Shown one piece after another: positions 1-10,291 of a DNA stretch of 64,000 nucleotides. The translations under genes and the position numbers were made by a program. The notes beneath the pieces are model-generated. The model was not told the origin of the DNA and did not search any database. It saw only the letters and a list, made by a program, of their open reading frames with translations. Within the stretch, counting starts at the first letter, position 1. Every line of letters begins with the position of its first letter. The DNA is taken from assembly GCA_022661535.1 (NCBI GenBank), contig JAKULF010000002.1, forward strand, positions 372,001 through 436,000, in the 5' to 3' direction. This stretch comes from Eutypa lata (Eukaryota; Ascomycota; Sordariomycetes; Xylariales; Diatrypaceae).

Positions 1-1
1 T

Positions 2-1399
2 TACTCCTCAGAGCAAGGCACCCGTCTGCGGACAATATCTAGTGACTGGGACGGCATAGACCTATCACTCCAAGTGGCCGCGAAGCATATGACACCAGCG
101 GTCTTGGCAGGTTACGGCAGGTTTCGCCTTCCATGGAGTACCATAGCATACGCCCAGCCAGTTAGGCAATCCAAGACGCCTGGCTTTCTCATCTTCGGCC
201 TCTCCGTGGAGGCATTAGCCTGTCTTGATCATCTGTACGAGAGAGGCGGTCCCCGATATCTCTTTAACGGAAAAGATCAGACGAGCGAAGACGTTACGTG
301 GCATACTAATACTTTGGCAAGAGAGCCAGTGAAGGTCCGAATAAATGTTGCTGGTGGGGAAACAGCAGAAGTTGACGCTGATACATATATTGCCAATCCG
401 AGAATCTGTATCGATACACAACATCCCACGGAATCTTGGGACATTAACCAATTCCTCCGGTGCAGGAATTTCATGAGGTTGACGGATTCGAAGGACAATA
501 ATAGGCTTATGGCGGAGGAAGGTTTCATCGCGGACAGCTTAGGCACCAATCTTGCCCATCTAGGCGACATGATGGTCGAAAATGTGATGAAAGACGATCA
601 CGAGGGGCTAATATCGGTTCTTGAGGAAGGTTTCTATATCGATGCGCCTTCTACCAGACATGGCACGGCGTTGCAGGCTGCAGCTAGCCAGGGCAACGTC
701 AAGATCATGCAGTTATTGCTCGACGCCGGCGCGGATGTCAATGCTACTAGCGGACAGTACGGCACTGCACTTATTGCATCTGTTGTGGAGGGCCATTTTG
801 ATGCCATGAACCTCTTGCTGAATTATTCCGCGAGACCATTCATATCTGGAGGGAAATACGTCAGTGCCCTTTATCAGGGCGTCGTTTTTGACCGCTTGGA
901 CATGGTACATACACTACTAGAGAAAGGCTCATGGCTCACTACAGACTATGGCGAGCTCCTCGATTTAGCAATTGAGCACAGCAACGACGAGATGTACGAA
1001 GAACTTTTACGGTATGATGTCCGTAGACTCCATCGAAAACTGCGCCAAGCAGACCTAAATACTGGACTTCGGGATTCTGTCCACAACCACAAGAACCAGC
1101 AGGTTCAAAAGTCGATATCAGCTGGAGCTCTTTGTCTGTTGGAAGCCGCCACACTTTACAACCAGCCTGGGAAATGGACTGGAATCAAACTGGTGAGAGT
1201 CCTAAGAGCAGGGTTTGAAGCCGGTCTAGACAAGAAGGTGCTGAAGCATATCCGACCTTATGTTCACTCCTATCCGGCAATCCAGCAATTTTTTGTGCAA
1301 GCTGTTAGCGGGAGCTTCGGCGGAAGACTACACCCAACACGTCATAGCAATAATGACGAGCCCGTATCCGGGGCCAAACATCGCTTACGTGACGACTGA
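2..1399 (+). CDS. Ankyrin-repeat protein, C-terminal part (5' truncated by window edge)
   Basis: The reading frame is open from base 2 with no stop before it, so the true start lies outside the window; the GTG at 74 is not a credible start. About residues 195-300 (counted from position 74) carry degenerate ankyrin repeats, with the pattern TALxAAAxGNxxIMxLLLDAGADVNA followed by two weaker copies. The first 190 residues and the last 140 match nothing I recognise. Large fungal proteins with C-terminal ankyrins after a NACHT or similar module are common, and that is the likeliest context here, but no NTPase motif is visible. It ends at a TGA at 1397-1399, followed by about 580 bp without a gene. 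The ankyrin assignment is firm; the function is unknown. Confidence 0.7.
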   Translation, partial: YSSEQGTRLRTISSDWDGIDLSLQVAAKHMTPAVLAGYGRFRLPWSTIAYAQPVRQSKTPGFLIFGLSVEALACLDHLYERGGPRYLFNGKDQTSEDVTWHTNTLAREPVKVRINVAGGETAEVDADTYIANPRICIDTQHPTESWDINQFLRCRNFMRLTDSKDNNRLMAEEGFIADSLGTNLAHLGDMMVENVMKDDHEGLISVLEEGFYIDAPSTRHGTALQAAASQGNVKIMQLLLDAGADVNATSGQYGTALIASVVEGHFDAMNLLLNYSARPFISGGKYVSALYQGVVFDRLDMVHTLLEKGSWLTTDYGELLDLAIEHSNDEMYEELLRYDVRRLHRKLRQADLNTGLRDSVHNHKNQQVQKSISAGALCLLEAATLYNQPGKWTGIKLVRVLRAGFEAGLDKKVLKHIRPYVHSYPAIQQFFVQAVSGSFGGRLHPTRHSNNDEPVSGAKHRLRDD

Positions 1400-1984
1400 T
1401 GAACTTGCTATTATGACTGCATGGGACGGATCGCACAAAAGAAACTCTACAGCTCCAGGAGGCAGAGATTCCTAGTGTACGGACCTGGTGTAGGTGAGCC
1501 TTAGTATAAGTGTCATATATCTCTAGCTCTCGGGGCTCATCCTAAGTACGGCCCAAGAAGATGATAGGGGAAGATATAGTAAGTACAAGTTGAATAAGGC
1601 ATAAGACGTTGCACGCCCACCAAGTTCATATAGAAGTAGGGTAGCAGTAACAAAGATATGAAGGTCTAGCGCAATCAATACCGTGACGGCGTTACGAGTA
1701 GACAACACTACGGTCCTATTCAGAGTTTAATGTGCTGCTAGGGGAGAGTCTGTATAAGATCTTAAAGACTGGTGCGTTGAAAAGTGGGGAATATAATGAT
1801 ATGTTCACTTATTGTAGCAGTTAGCTGCTGTTCGAAGCTGTTTGTCCAAGTTATATACAAGAATAATAAGCCATCGACGCCAGGCCCTTATGACAGAGTC
1901 GCATGGTGTAGGTACCACCTCCTCCCATCGTCATTCCTGAACTAGAAGTATGACGAGTCGCTGTTACGCTTGCCTATTTTTAGT
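1400..1984. other. Intergenic, no gene seen
   Basis: This is the 3' region shared by the ankyrin gene (+) and the GH45 gene (-), which converge here. Only short frames without recognisable content are present. No repeat or RNA gene is seen. Confidence 0.6.
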
Positions 1985-2764
1985 CTAGGCCCCGGTAGAC
2001 GGAGCCGGCTGGGACGAGTCGTCGCTACGGGTGCAGCCGGACTTCGAGGTAATCTCGGTAGGGCACTGGACGCGAGAGAAGCTAACATCGGGGTTGTCCG
2101 AGTTGCCGAACCAGTCAAAGCGCCAATAGCAGCCCTCCTTCAATGCCTCCGGCATCTGGTCGCACTCGTCCCGGCTCGAGACACCGCCGTACTGGGCGCC
2201 GGGGAGTGCCTGGCCGTACTGGGTCGAGCAGCCGTCGAACAGGCCGACACCACCTCCCGGCATGAGAATGTCGAAGTGGTTCGAGCCGAGATCGCCGCCC
2301 GTGTTGGTCGACTGCACAATCATTGTCTTTCCCTGTGCGGGGCCCGAGGTGAATTCCAACCTGGAATTGAATGTTAGGAGGCGACCAAGAACAGACAGAT
2401 GCGTCTCGGGAGATGATATGACAGGAGCAACTTACTGGTAGCATGCACAGCACCAGCTCGACTCATCGCCACCGGAGATCGCCGTAGCGGCGTAGCCGTA
2501 CGAGAGACTGTCATCCACAGCCCACGGGGACATGTTGGCGCAGGTGAAGGCCGAGCCGCCATTGTCGCAGCCGGACGGAGTGTCCGGGCTACTGAGGGGG
2601 TTGTTGTTGTTGTCGCAGGTCGTTACGGGAGCGGAAACGGGCGCCTTGCCGGACCAGGCGCAACTCGGCTTGCAGCAGTCCCAGTATCGTGTTGTCTGGC
2701 CGGTTGTCTGCGCGAAGGTCGCAGAAGCAGCCGTAAGAAGGCCGAATGCTACGGGACGATGCAT
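1985..2764 (-). CDS. Secreted GH45 endoglucanase (catalytic domain only)
   Basis: Two exons, complement(1985..2360, 2436..2764), give 234 aa. The 75-nt intron has a GTAAGT donor and a CAG acceptor and restores frame at Tyr-Gln/Leu. Residues 1-18 form a signal peptide. [14 protein letters not shown] at about 24-37 is the GH45 signature and contains the first catalytic Asp (D29); the second is D140 in SNHFD. The Cys-rich WCCACY and [10 protein letters not shown] blocks are intact. GH45 enzymes hydrolyse beta-1,4-glucan in cellulose outside the cell by an inverting mechanism. The protein stops after the catalytic domain, so there is no linker or CBM1. The start at 2764 is preferred over an in-frame ATG at 2794 because it begins directly with the signal peptide. 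Confidence 0.95.
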
Positions 2765-2879
2765 GTTGATTCGAGAGTTAGACAAGCTTGACAATTTTTA
2801 AACGCAATCAGAGACCTTTGCTAACATACGGTAGGCAACCAAGATCCTATTTTAGGACCGTTAACCTTCAGGTGCATCG

Positions 2880-2887
2880 TATTTATA
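2880..2887 (-). promoter_or_regulatory. TATA box of the GH45 gene
   Basis: TATAAATA on the minus strand, about 116 bp upstream of the GH45 start codon. Position and sequence suit a core promoter of an inducible fungal gene; this is inferred from sequence alone. Confidence 0.5.
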
Positions 2888-3964
2888 TTCATTCCTTCAA
2901 TTATCTCCAAGACAAGGATCGCCGCCAAGATAGCGGCTTCGAGCCCACTATGTCGGTGTTTCACCTACTATCTCCATGCTAATATAACTTTTCGCGTGCG
3001 GAGATTTCTTACTATGGATAAACCCAGCCGCGGACCGGGTCGACGTTAGAGGTTTAATTGTCAATTAACGGTTCCCCGTGAGAAAACCGACCTGCCCAGT
3101 GGAGGCGGACCAGCTCGAAAGGGAAAGAACCGGAGGCATTATGGAAAGGGAAAAGCAGCGGAAATGCCAGGAAGTTGCTATAAGGGGTAAGGTAGTGGGT
3201 AAAAGAAGCTTTCTTTATTTGTATGAGGTTAAGTTCAACCGGGACAAGACTGTTTCTATTCCGAGGCGAGGCAAATGATCGACAAATCGACTTGGCATTG
3301 AATCGAGCCAATGGGTAGGTGATATCCCCGACTCCCTTGAAATAGAGAGAAGTGCAAAAAGACGTCATGTTCATTAACAAGGCAGCCATCGTAAATGATA
3401 TCCATTGAATGGGCTTGTTCTAATTGGAGACTTGTACCTGTAATACATACCTACATAGGACGAGCAATAAACCTGGCGTAGATCTATTACGGTACTTTAT
3501 CTTCACTGCTACTTTAGCCTTAGCTAAGAGGGGAATTGGCACAAAACTGTGGAAGTTACTTAGTGCTTAGCATAAGGCCCACCAAGGCCCACGCATAGTG
3601 TTAGACCAAAATAATCCCAAAAGGGCAGGCAAGTCAATAAAAGCACTTTGATGACCAACTTACTGACACTACTAATAATGATATTTCCAGTTGTGAATGC
3701 CCTCAATTGTTAATCTCGCTCCTCTCTGGAAAATATGGGTCCATATTTCAGTTAACGTGTCATAGTGAAGTAATAAACCTAAATTTTTAACCCTTGGGTT
3801 CGGGTCGCATTCATAGTCCATGTCGTCATTGTAAGACATACGGTATGACAAAACTTCATGAATAGCTTATATATAGAAGAGATGGTGTATATAATTAAGT
3901 CTCCTCAGATCCAGATAGAAATCTTAGAACAAGACATCGACGGCTTCATAAGCTATCTTCTACG
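2888..3964. other. Intergenic region between GH45 and ADH genes
   Basis: This is the shared upstream region of the divergent GH45 (-) and alcohol dehydrogenase (+) genes. Frames of up to 111 codons occur (minus strand, 3054-3389) but have no family motif and no plausible exon context. I see no element or RNA gene. Confidence 0.5.
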
Positions 3965-3972
3965 TATAAATA
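3965..3972 (+). promoter_or_regulatory. TATA box of the alcohol dehydrogenase locus
   Basis: TATAAATA, 83 bp upstream of the ATG at 4048. The promoter therefore looks intact although the coding sequence is interrupted. Confidence 0.5.
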
Positions 3973-4047
3973 GTGCGACAATTGTAACACAAAACGCTAG
4001 CTCATCACGCCGGAAACACAGTCTTCCATTTGGAAGTATAACACAAG

Positions 4048-5413
4048 ATGACCTACCCCAACGAATTTGAGGGGTTCATGATCAATGAGATCGGCAAGCA
4101 TACCGACTTCAAGAAACAGACTGTATGCCCCCCGCCAGACTCAAAGTGCCGAAAGACGCCGGAAGTTTGAAGTGTTGACAACCGCGATTATAGTTCAAAC
4201 CTAAAGTCTTCGGCGACAATGACATCGATGTCAAGATTGAATGCTGTGGCGTCTGCGGCTCCGACGTCCACACAGTAACAGGAGGATGGGGTGAATCACC
4301 AACCCCAATCTGTAAGCTATCCTACATTTCCCGCATCTCCCATCACGTTATGGCACAGTGTAATATATAAAGTCCTACCATGTTAAGTATAGCATTGAGT
4401 CTCTTATGTTGACCTCACACACTACAGGTGTTGGTCATGAAGTTGTGGGCAGAGCAGTCAAAGTCGGGTCCAAGGTCAAAGACGTGAAGGTTGGAGATCG
4501 CGTCGGTGTTGGAGCGCAAATCTGGGCTTGCTTGAAGTGTCCCCAGTGCAAATCAGACAACGAGAACTATTGCCCACATATGGTTGGTAAGTTAACATAG
4601 GGATGGGTTGCCTAAGTCTACATGCTGGTCAGAGGAACACGTCATAACGAAGTTACTGACACACTTGTAGACACCTACGGGGCACCATATCCGAAGGAGG
4701 TTGATCCAGATGAGACCTTATCACAGGGTGGGTTCGCCTCGCACATCCGCGCCCACGAGTACTTCGTATTCCCCATTCCAGATGCCATCCCATCGCACTT
4801 CGCGGCACCCATGCTGTGCGCTGGCTTGACAACGTGGTCTCCTCTAGTACGCGCAGGCGTAGGAAAGGGCCAGCAAGTTGGCGTCGTCGGCCTCGGCGGG
4901 TTAGGCCACTTTGCCGTCTTGTGGGCAAGTGCGCTAGGCGCCGAGGTGACCGTGATCTCGCACTCGCCGCACAAGAAAGACGACGCGCTGAAGCTGGGAG
5001 CTCAGCACTTCGTCAGCAGCGGGGTGGAGGGGTGGGCCAAGCCGCTCGCTTTCAAGTTCGACTTCCTGCTCAACACGGCGGACATGACCAACGAGTTTAA
5101 TCTCGCCGATTACTTGTCCACCCTCAAGGTCGGCAAGCACTTCCATCAAGTTGGTCTTCCGGACAAGCCCATCCAGGACCTCAAGCCGCAGATGTTCATG
5201 TCGAACGGCTCGTAAATCGGCGCGAGCCACATCGGCAACCGCCCTGAGTGCTTGGATATGCTGAGGTTTGCGGCCGAGAAGAAGCTCTCTCCCATGGTAG
5301 AGACGCTACCGGTGGGCGAGAAGGGATGCGCGGAGGCGATTGAACGCGTAAACAAAAACAAAGTCCATTACCGCTTCACCCTGGTGGATTACGATAAAGC
5401 TTTTGGCGCATAG
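4048..5413 (+). pseudogene. Zinc alcohol dehydrogenase (ADH6/7, cinnamyl type) with in-frame TAA
   Basis: Exons 4048..4122, 4194..4311, 4428..4586 and 4671..5413 join in frame. The family reduces aldehydes with NADPH. CGVCGSDVH and GHEVVG supply catalytic-zinc ligands, four cysteines in CLKCPQC...C bind structural zinc, and GLGGLGH is the dinucleotide fold. Without interruption the protein would be about 364 aa, the usual size. A TAA at 5213-5215 (codon 299) follows SNGS. The frame then continues with the normal C-terminus (IGASHIGNRPE ... YRFTLVDYDKAFGA) to a TAG at 5411-5413. As read, only 298 aa are made, losing the end of the catalytic domain. One base explains the break, so a recent null allele or a consensus error are both possible. 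Family assignment is sure; disabled status is likely. Confidence 0.85.
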
Positions 5414-5610
5414 AATATTGACACCGCGCGGTCAGTGAACCTCGAATCAAAGATCAAGCAAAACGCAAATCGATAGATAAGCTGATGACTGTTTTTAGGG
5501 TTGTAAGAGTGATCAATTATGATGTTTTAGTAGAAGATAAAGCACTGTGCTTATTAACATAACGAGAAAGATATGCTTCCCATATCCTGTCCTTGCCTTA
5601 GTCATGTTTA

Positions 5611-7069
5611 CTACTCTTCATACTCGAACGGTTGGCCTATAGCTTCTCGCAATGATCCCTCGAACAATTCAATGGTGCGGTTCTGACTGAAGCCGCTAGC
5701 TATTGCGAGCTGTAGCATGATCCTAGCCTGTATAACATCTATAGGAGATGAAGTTAGTCATTTCCCGTTCCTCGACTTCCTACCCCTATGCTATCCATGG
5801 AAAGGGGTATTTCCGAGATACGCTACGAAACAGAAAAAGATGGTGAAGACTAGAATACTTACGAATGTACCCGGCTTTCGCCAACTTTGGAGAGAGCGCC
5901 GGCGTGCTAGCACCATATGGAGACCTCGTTCCAACGACGACGTATAATCCCTTATCTAACGAAAGTATCAGCTTCAAGCATTGAGTCATTCCAAAAAGTG
6001 CGTAGTTGGTGATTAAACTAACCGAAAGCTTCCTCAATCTGATCATCCCCGTTCACCAGCCCACCATTACCAGTTCCCGCGATCACAACGCCTTCGGCAC
6101 CACGACCCATGGCATCGAGCGCGCTGTAGCCATCGAACTCGCGCGCAGCATAAAGTATATCCACCTTCGGAAGAGCAGGAAAGCTACTATGTGCGCTGAC
6201 AGTCCCCAAATCAAACTCGAATTTCTGTATGGGCGTGCTCGGTGTGTTGAAGAAGTACGGCCGGTTATTTATGAAGGCGCCCAGATCGCCACCGGCGGTG
6301 GCGCCGAACCCATCAGCGAAGTTCGGCACCATCTTGGTGAGCCAGAAGCCCGACAGTATGCGGTCCGAGAAGGCGACCAGCACGCCGCGGCCCCGGCTCG
6401 CCGGGCTCGCCGCCAGCGCCACGCCCTGGAAGAAGTTCGCGTCGCCGTCGAACGAGAGGGCCGTGAAGGGGCGCATCGCGCCGATGCCCACGATGGGCTT
6501 GGGACTTTCGCAGTTGACTAGCAGATCCAGGAGAAACGCCGTCTCCTCGAGAGAGTTGGTCCCGTGGGTGTACACGGCACCGTCGATGTCGCTGTCCTCC
6601 GAGCACAATGCGTCGTGCGTGAATCGCGTCATGTTCATGACGAGCGGGTCCGAGGTGCCGGTCGAGCCCGCCTCCGACGTCCAGTTCGACACGGCGAGCT
6701 GCGACACATTGAAGAGAGTCGGGTCGCGCGCGATCAGCTCCTCCGCTGTGATCTGCAGCTGCCCGTACTGCGTGGTGTCCAGGGGGCCGAAGGCCGAGCC
6801 GCTGACGATGGTGCCTCCGGTGAACAGGACCCCGTAAAGCATTTCAACGTCAACTAGGCGAGCATTTTCAATGTTTATAGGGTGGTCTCTCACAAGATCT
6901 TTGGCAAGGAATTATCCGTGCCCATCCATTTCAATCCTAGACGCTCACTAGATGTAGTGTTACTTGGATATCGTTTTCTGGCCGACTCCCTAGGTTCAGG
7001 TAGTCCTGCAGCAAAAGTCATAGAGCTGAAGAGCCCTAGAAGAACAAGGATTGATGAGAATGATCCCAT
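5611..7069 (-). CDS. Secreted L-asparaginase (type II-like); first intron lacks AG acceptor
   Basis: Proposed exons are complement(5611..5738, 5863..5955, 6023..6831, 6894..7069), 401 aa. It hydrolyses L-asparagine to aspartate and ammonia. A signal peptide covers about residues 1-21. LFTGGTI (about 61-67) carries the first catalytic Thr, and YTHGTNSLEET (about 146-156) the second. The usual Asp after HGT is Asn here. GAMRPFTALSFDG and a later LTK supply the rest of the active site. Introns 2 and 3 are canonical. Intron 1 (6832-6893, 62 nt, GTGAGA donor) must end at TTTACGG to give the expected LPKILVLFTGGTI join, so its acceptor is GG, not AG. The nearby real AG (CCTAG, 22 nt upstream) shifts the frame. 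Splicing may therefore fail. Family is certain; integrity is uncertain. Confidence 0.8.
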
Positions 7070-7921
7070 TTTTGCGTTTGAAACTGAATATATAGCAGTA
7101 TAATCTCCTCGGACACCGGATATTTTTAAGATAATAAAGACATAAAGTACCAAGAGCCCCTGTGTTCACTTCTCTTAAAACAGAAATAACACGTAAATTG
7201 TTCAGCGACAGTTCATGATTTAAAGGAATATGTGACATGTGTACGCCAAGGAATACTTTCCAACTCTTATGAATAAGTAGGTTTATATCAATCGTATATA
7301 TATATACCTATATCCGCAGCATGCGACCTCCAAGAAGCAACAGCGGGGTTAGACGATGTTACCAGCCCCGCAGATAAGGAACTCTGCGCAATGTGACAAA
7401 TACAGAAGTAAAATTCGAGGGTCGTGCTAGGATGTGGGAGATATAGGAAACCAACTTAATAGTTCCAGATCTGAACTAACGTTAGATCCCCCTACCGCCA
7501 TATTGATATTATCCCCGCTCAATATTCTCTATCTCGGCGATGACAAGAGCACATTCTATTTATTTTGTCACGAGGTAGCTTTCTACGTAGTTAAAGCCAC
7601 TACCATTCCATTCCTGCATTATATTTGTGTCCCAAGACCTTGAATGCAATAGGAGTCAGCTAAGTGAAGGTTTTTATCTAGGTAGCGGCAGAACTGGTCG
7701 ACGGCCTCATGGAGGGGCTAATACCTCGGCAACATTTCGTACATGGTTTGGTAATACTGTCACACGGTTTTCATGAAGTGGTTCATATATAAATTTACAA
7801 TGTAACTAATACAATTACTAGAAGATATTCTATCCTGGTTCGGAGAAGGGAGTCGCTCAAACGCCAATGCCAAAGTTAGGTTAGGTTAGGAAGCAACATG
7901 GCTTCCCATAGTTAGACGGCT
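7070..7921. other. Intergenic, no gene seen
   Basis: Upstream region of the asparaginase gene and 3' region of the FAD monooxygenase gene, both on the minus strand. It is AT-rich with scattered TATATA runs. No coding exon, repeat or RNA gene is supported. Confidence 0.5.
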
Positions 7922-9460
7922 TTATTGTGAGCCAAGTCCAAACCACCTCTCGAAAGCCGTTCCAGCCGCGGATAGATCGGGCTTCTCTTCGGCCACCCAG
8001 GCCACAACACCATCGGGGCGAATCAGCAAGGCACTGAGGCCCAACTGATCTTTTGCTCCCACCGCCATGTAGTCAACCTTGGCCTCGTATCGTCCAGTCA
8101 GCCCCTTCAACGCAACGTTGCTCTCAAAATCAACAAGCAACCCTCGTCCTCCTTCAAGCTTGGATCCCAGCCTTGTGCCATCGTCCAGTTCGAATTCCGG
8201 AGCGCTGCCCCCCACGGCGGCATGTTGCTGCTCGTCGCCGAAGTCGTACCGCTGCGACAACCCCCAGATCCGACCAAGGAATAGGTTGGTGCCGTCGACC
8301 GTGTCGATCAGGTCGGTCAGGAGCTTCTGGAGGGCGGCACCGGCCAGATTGGGCTGCAGCGTCGCGACCTGGGCACGCGTCCACTCTAACACCCAAGCTC
8401 CCACCGGGAGTCGTTCCTTCTCATACGTATCAAGGAGACTGAGGTCTACCGGCTCTGCGCCTGCCACCTTGGATGCTTGGACCGTCGCTGCCAGCTTCCA
8501 GCCCAGGTTTATGGCGTCCCCTAGTCCTAGGTTCAAGCCCTGCGCCCCAAAAGGCGCGTGGATGTGGGCGGCATCGCCGGCGAGGAGCACGCGGCCTTTG
8601 CGGTAACATGTCGCCTGCCTACATCGGTCCGTGAAGGTGGAGGCGTGGTGCAGCTTTGTGATCTTGACGTCGAAGCCGGTCACCCGTTCCATGACACCTT
8701 GTAGATGCTCCGGTGTGATCTCCCGCGTGCGATGAGAGGCGCCACCGTCGAAGTCTACAAGGAAGAGGGTGCCCTGATGTCCTGAAATGTACATGCCGCC
8801 TTTGGATGGATGGAATCCCTTCTTTAGCTTCTCGGGATGGTCTAGGTCGGCTTGAAGTACGTAGCCGGTGACCTCGGGCTCGGTCCCGACGAAGTCGAAC
8901 CCTGCAGCTCTGCGGACTGTGCTTCGTCCACCATCACATCCCACAAGCCACTTGGCGCTGAAAGTTTGATCTCCCACTTCTATCGTAACGCCGTCGCCGT
9001 CCTGCGAGACTCCCGTAACGCCCTTCCCCCTCAAGATCGTGATGCCCAAGCTCTCGGCGCGCTCCGCCAGCGCGGACTCGATGTGTTCTAGGTTAGTGCC
9101 ACCGGGGGTGAGAGCTGGACCCGGAAGACGGTACTTCCAGCGAGTCAGGTCGAGCTTGACAGCGTTCAGGGGCAAGCCGGCGAAGTGGCCGCCGAACTGG
9201 AACCCGGGTTTCTTCCCTATTACGTCGTCGCGCATCAGGAAGCTGAAGAGGACCTTGTCCAGCAGCCCGCGCCGGTATAAGGCCTCGGCCGACGTTGTGT
9301 TCAGACCCCGTAAGCCCAGGGGTGTGCCCTTCCAGGGAGACTTGGGGTCGACGTCGCGCTCCAGGACCAGCACGGAGACGCCTGACAGCGCCAGTTCGCA
9401 GGCTGTGAAGAGTCCGATGGGCCCTGCGCCCGCGATAATTACGTCGTAAAGTTGGCTCAT
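7922..9460 (-). CDS. FAD-dependent aromatic-ring monooxygenase (PheA/TfdB type)
   Basis: A single exon of 512 aa. GAGPIG at residues 11-16 binds the ADP of FAD, the CDG motif lies at about 175-177 and AGDAAHIHAPFGAQGLN at about 294-310 is the second FAD/ribityl motif; together they define class-A flavoprotein hydroxylases. These insert one oxygen atom into aromatic or polyketide substrates using NAD(P)H. The last 120 residues form the thioredoxin-like tail seen in rifampicin- and polyketide-type members. No polyketide synthase or other backbone gene lies nearby, so the substrate cannot be named; detoxification or catabolism of an aromatic compound is possible. Lack of introns and a bacterial-looking domain order make ancient transfer conceivable but unproven. 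Confidence 0.93.
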   Translation of the reverse strand: MSQLYDVIIAGAGPIGLFTACELALSGVSVLVLERDVDPKSPWKGTPLGLRGLNTTSAEALYRRGLLDKVLFSFLMRDDVIGKKPGFQFGGHFAGLPLNAVKLDLTRWKYRLPGPALTPGGTNLEHIESALAERAESLGITILRGKGVTGVSQDGDGVTIEVGDQTFSAKWLVGCDGGRSTVRRAAGFDFVGTEPEVTGYVLQADLDHPEKLKKGFHPSKGGMYISGHQGTLFLVDFDGGASHRTREITPEHLQGVMERVTGFDVKITKLHHASTFTDRCRQATCYRKGRVLLAGDAAHIHAPFGAQGLNLGLGDAINLGWKLAATVQASKVAGAEPVDLSLLDTYEKERLPVGAWVLEWTRAQVATLQPNLAGAALQKLLTDLIDTVDGTNLFLGRIWGLSQRYDFGDEQQHAAVGGSAPEFELDDGTRLGSKLEGGRGLLVDFESNVALKGLTGRYEAKVDYMAVGAKDQLGLSALLIRPDGVVAWVAEEKPDLSAAGTAFERWFGLGSQ

Positions 9461-10291
9461 GGTAGTTTATGTTTGCTTGGAGGCTAATGATTTCAGTAGA
9501 TGGCGATGTTATCCGTGGAGATGAATAGGTTAGGAATTCCAGCGCGCCTCCAGGTATTTATATCCGTACATTCATTGTCCTTCGAGTCATCGCGCGGAAA
9601 TCATCGGTATCTATCCCATCTCAAATAGTACGCTGCAAAGGTTCGGAAATTACTGCTGATCATCGACCGAGCTCTATAGCAGCTACATCTTCACATCCTT
9701 CAGGATCCATGACTCAAGAAGCAGCCAAGTCCGGGTTCCGTTGGTATTCATACGCTGCTGCCTAGTGAACCCTTTTTGATTGTGGATGGTGGATGGCGGA
9801 TGGCGCATCACATTGGCGGTACTTAAAGGGGCCGAAGGAGCAGATGTCCGATTCCTCGGACTATTCGGACTGCTACACGTCTACACCCGAGCTAGAATCC
9901 GAATCCCGGAAGGCCCACCCCGCCATTCGCACCCGAAAGTGGAGTGACTTGCGGTGCAGTGCGCCGTCAATGATGATTTATGGACTACACAACTACTTCA
10001 GTCTTTCTAAACGACCGAGGTGGCATCCATATATTCCACCGGGGAACATATGTTTACAGTCTAGGTACTTGATCATTTGATCTTTGTGAGCTCAGAAACT
10101 TCGTCATTATTAGGGTAGAATTCTAAGCTAAGCTGGTTCCCTTCCCATCACAAAATTAGGGTATAGCCTGGCTAGATATCAGAAGAAATGAGGTTCGAGT
10201 ATTTCAGCATTCAAGCATGCCATTTCAATCCTGCAGTAGTTACCCGCAAATAAACGCAAGGATTGGATTTGCTCCTCCATATCTAACTGTC
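9461..10291. other. Intergenic; contains the FAD monooxygenase promoter
   Basis: Between the start of the FAD monooxygenase gene and the 3' end of the AA9 gene. It holds a TATA box at 9555-9562 and a GGATGGCGGAT-like short repeat near 9785-9805. A 95-codon plus frame at 9793-10080 has no recognisable content. Confidence 0.5.
9555..9562 (-). promoter_or_regulatory. TATA box of the FAD monooxygenase gene
   Basis: TATAAATA on the minus strand, about 95 bp upstream of the ATG at 9460. It matches the spacing seen at the GH45 and ADH genes. Confidence 0.5.

Noticed and set aside
3054..3389. 111-codon minus frame
   Set aside because: No domain, no upstream exon that fits, composition like the surrounding spacer.
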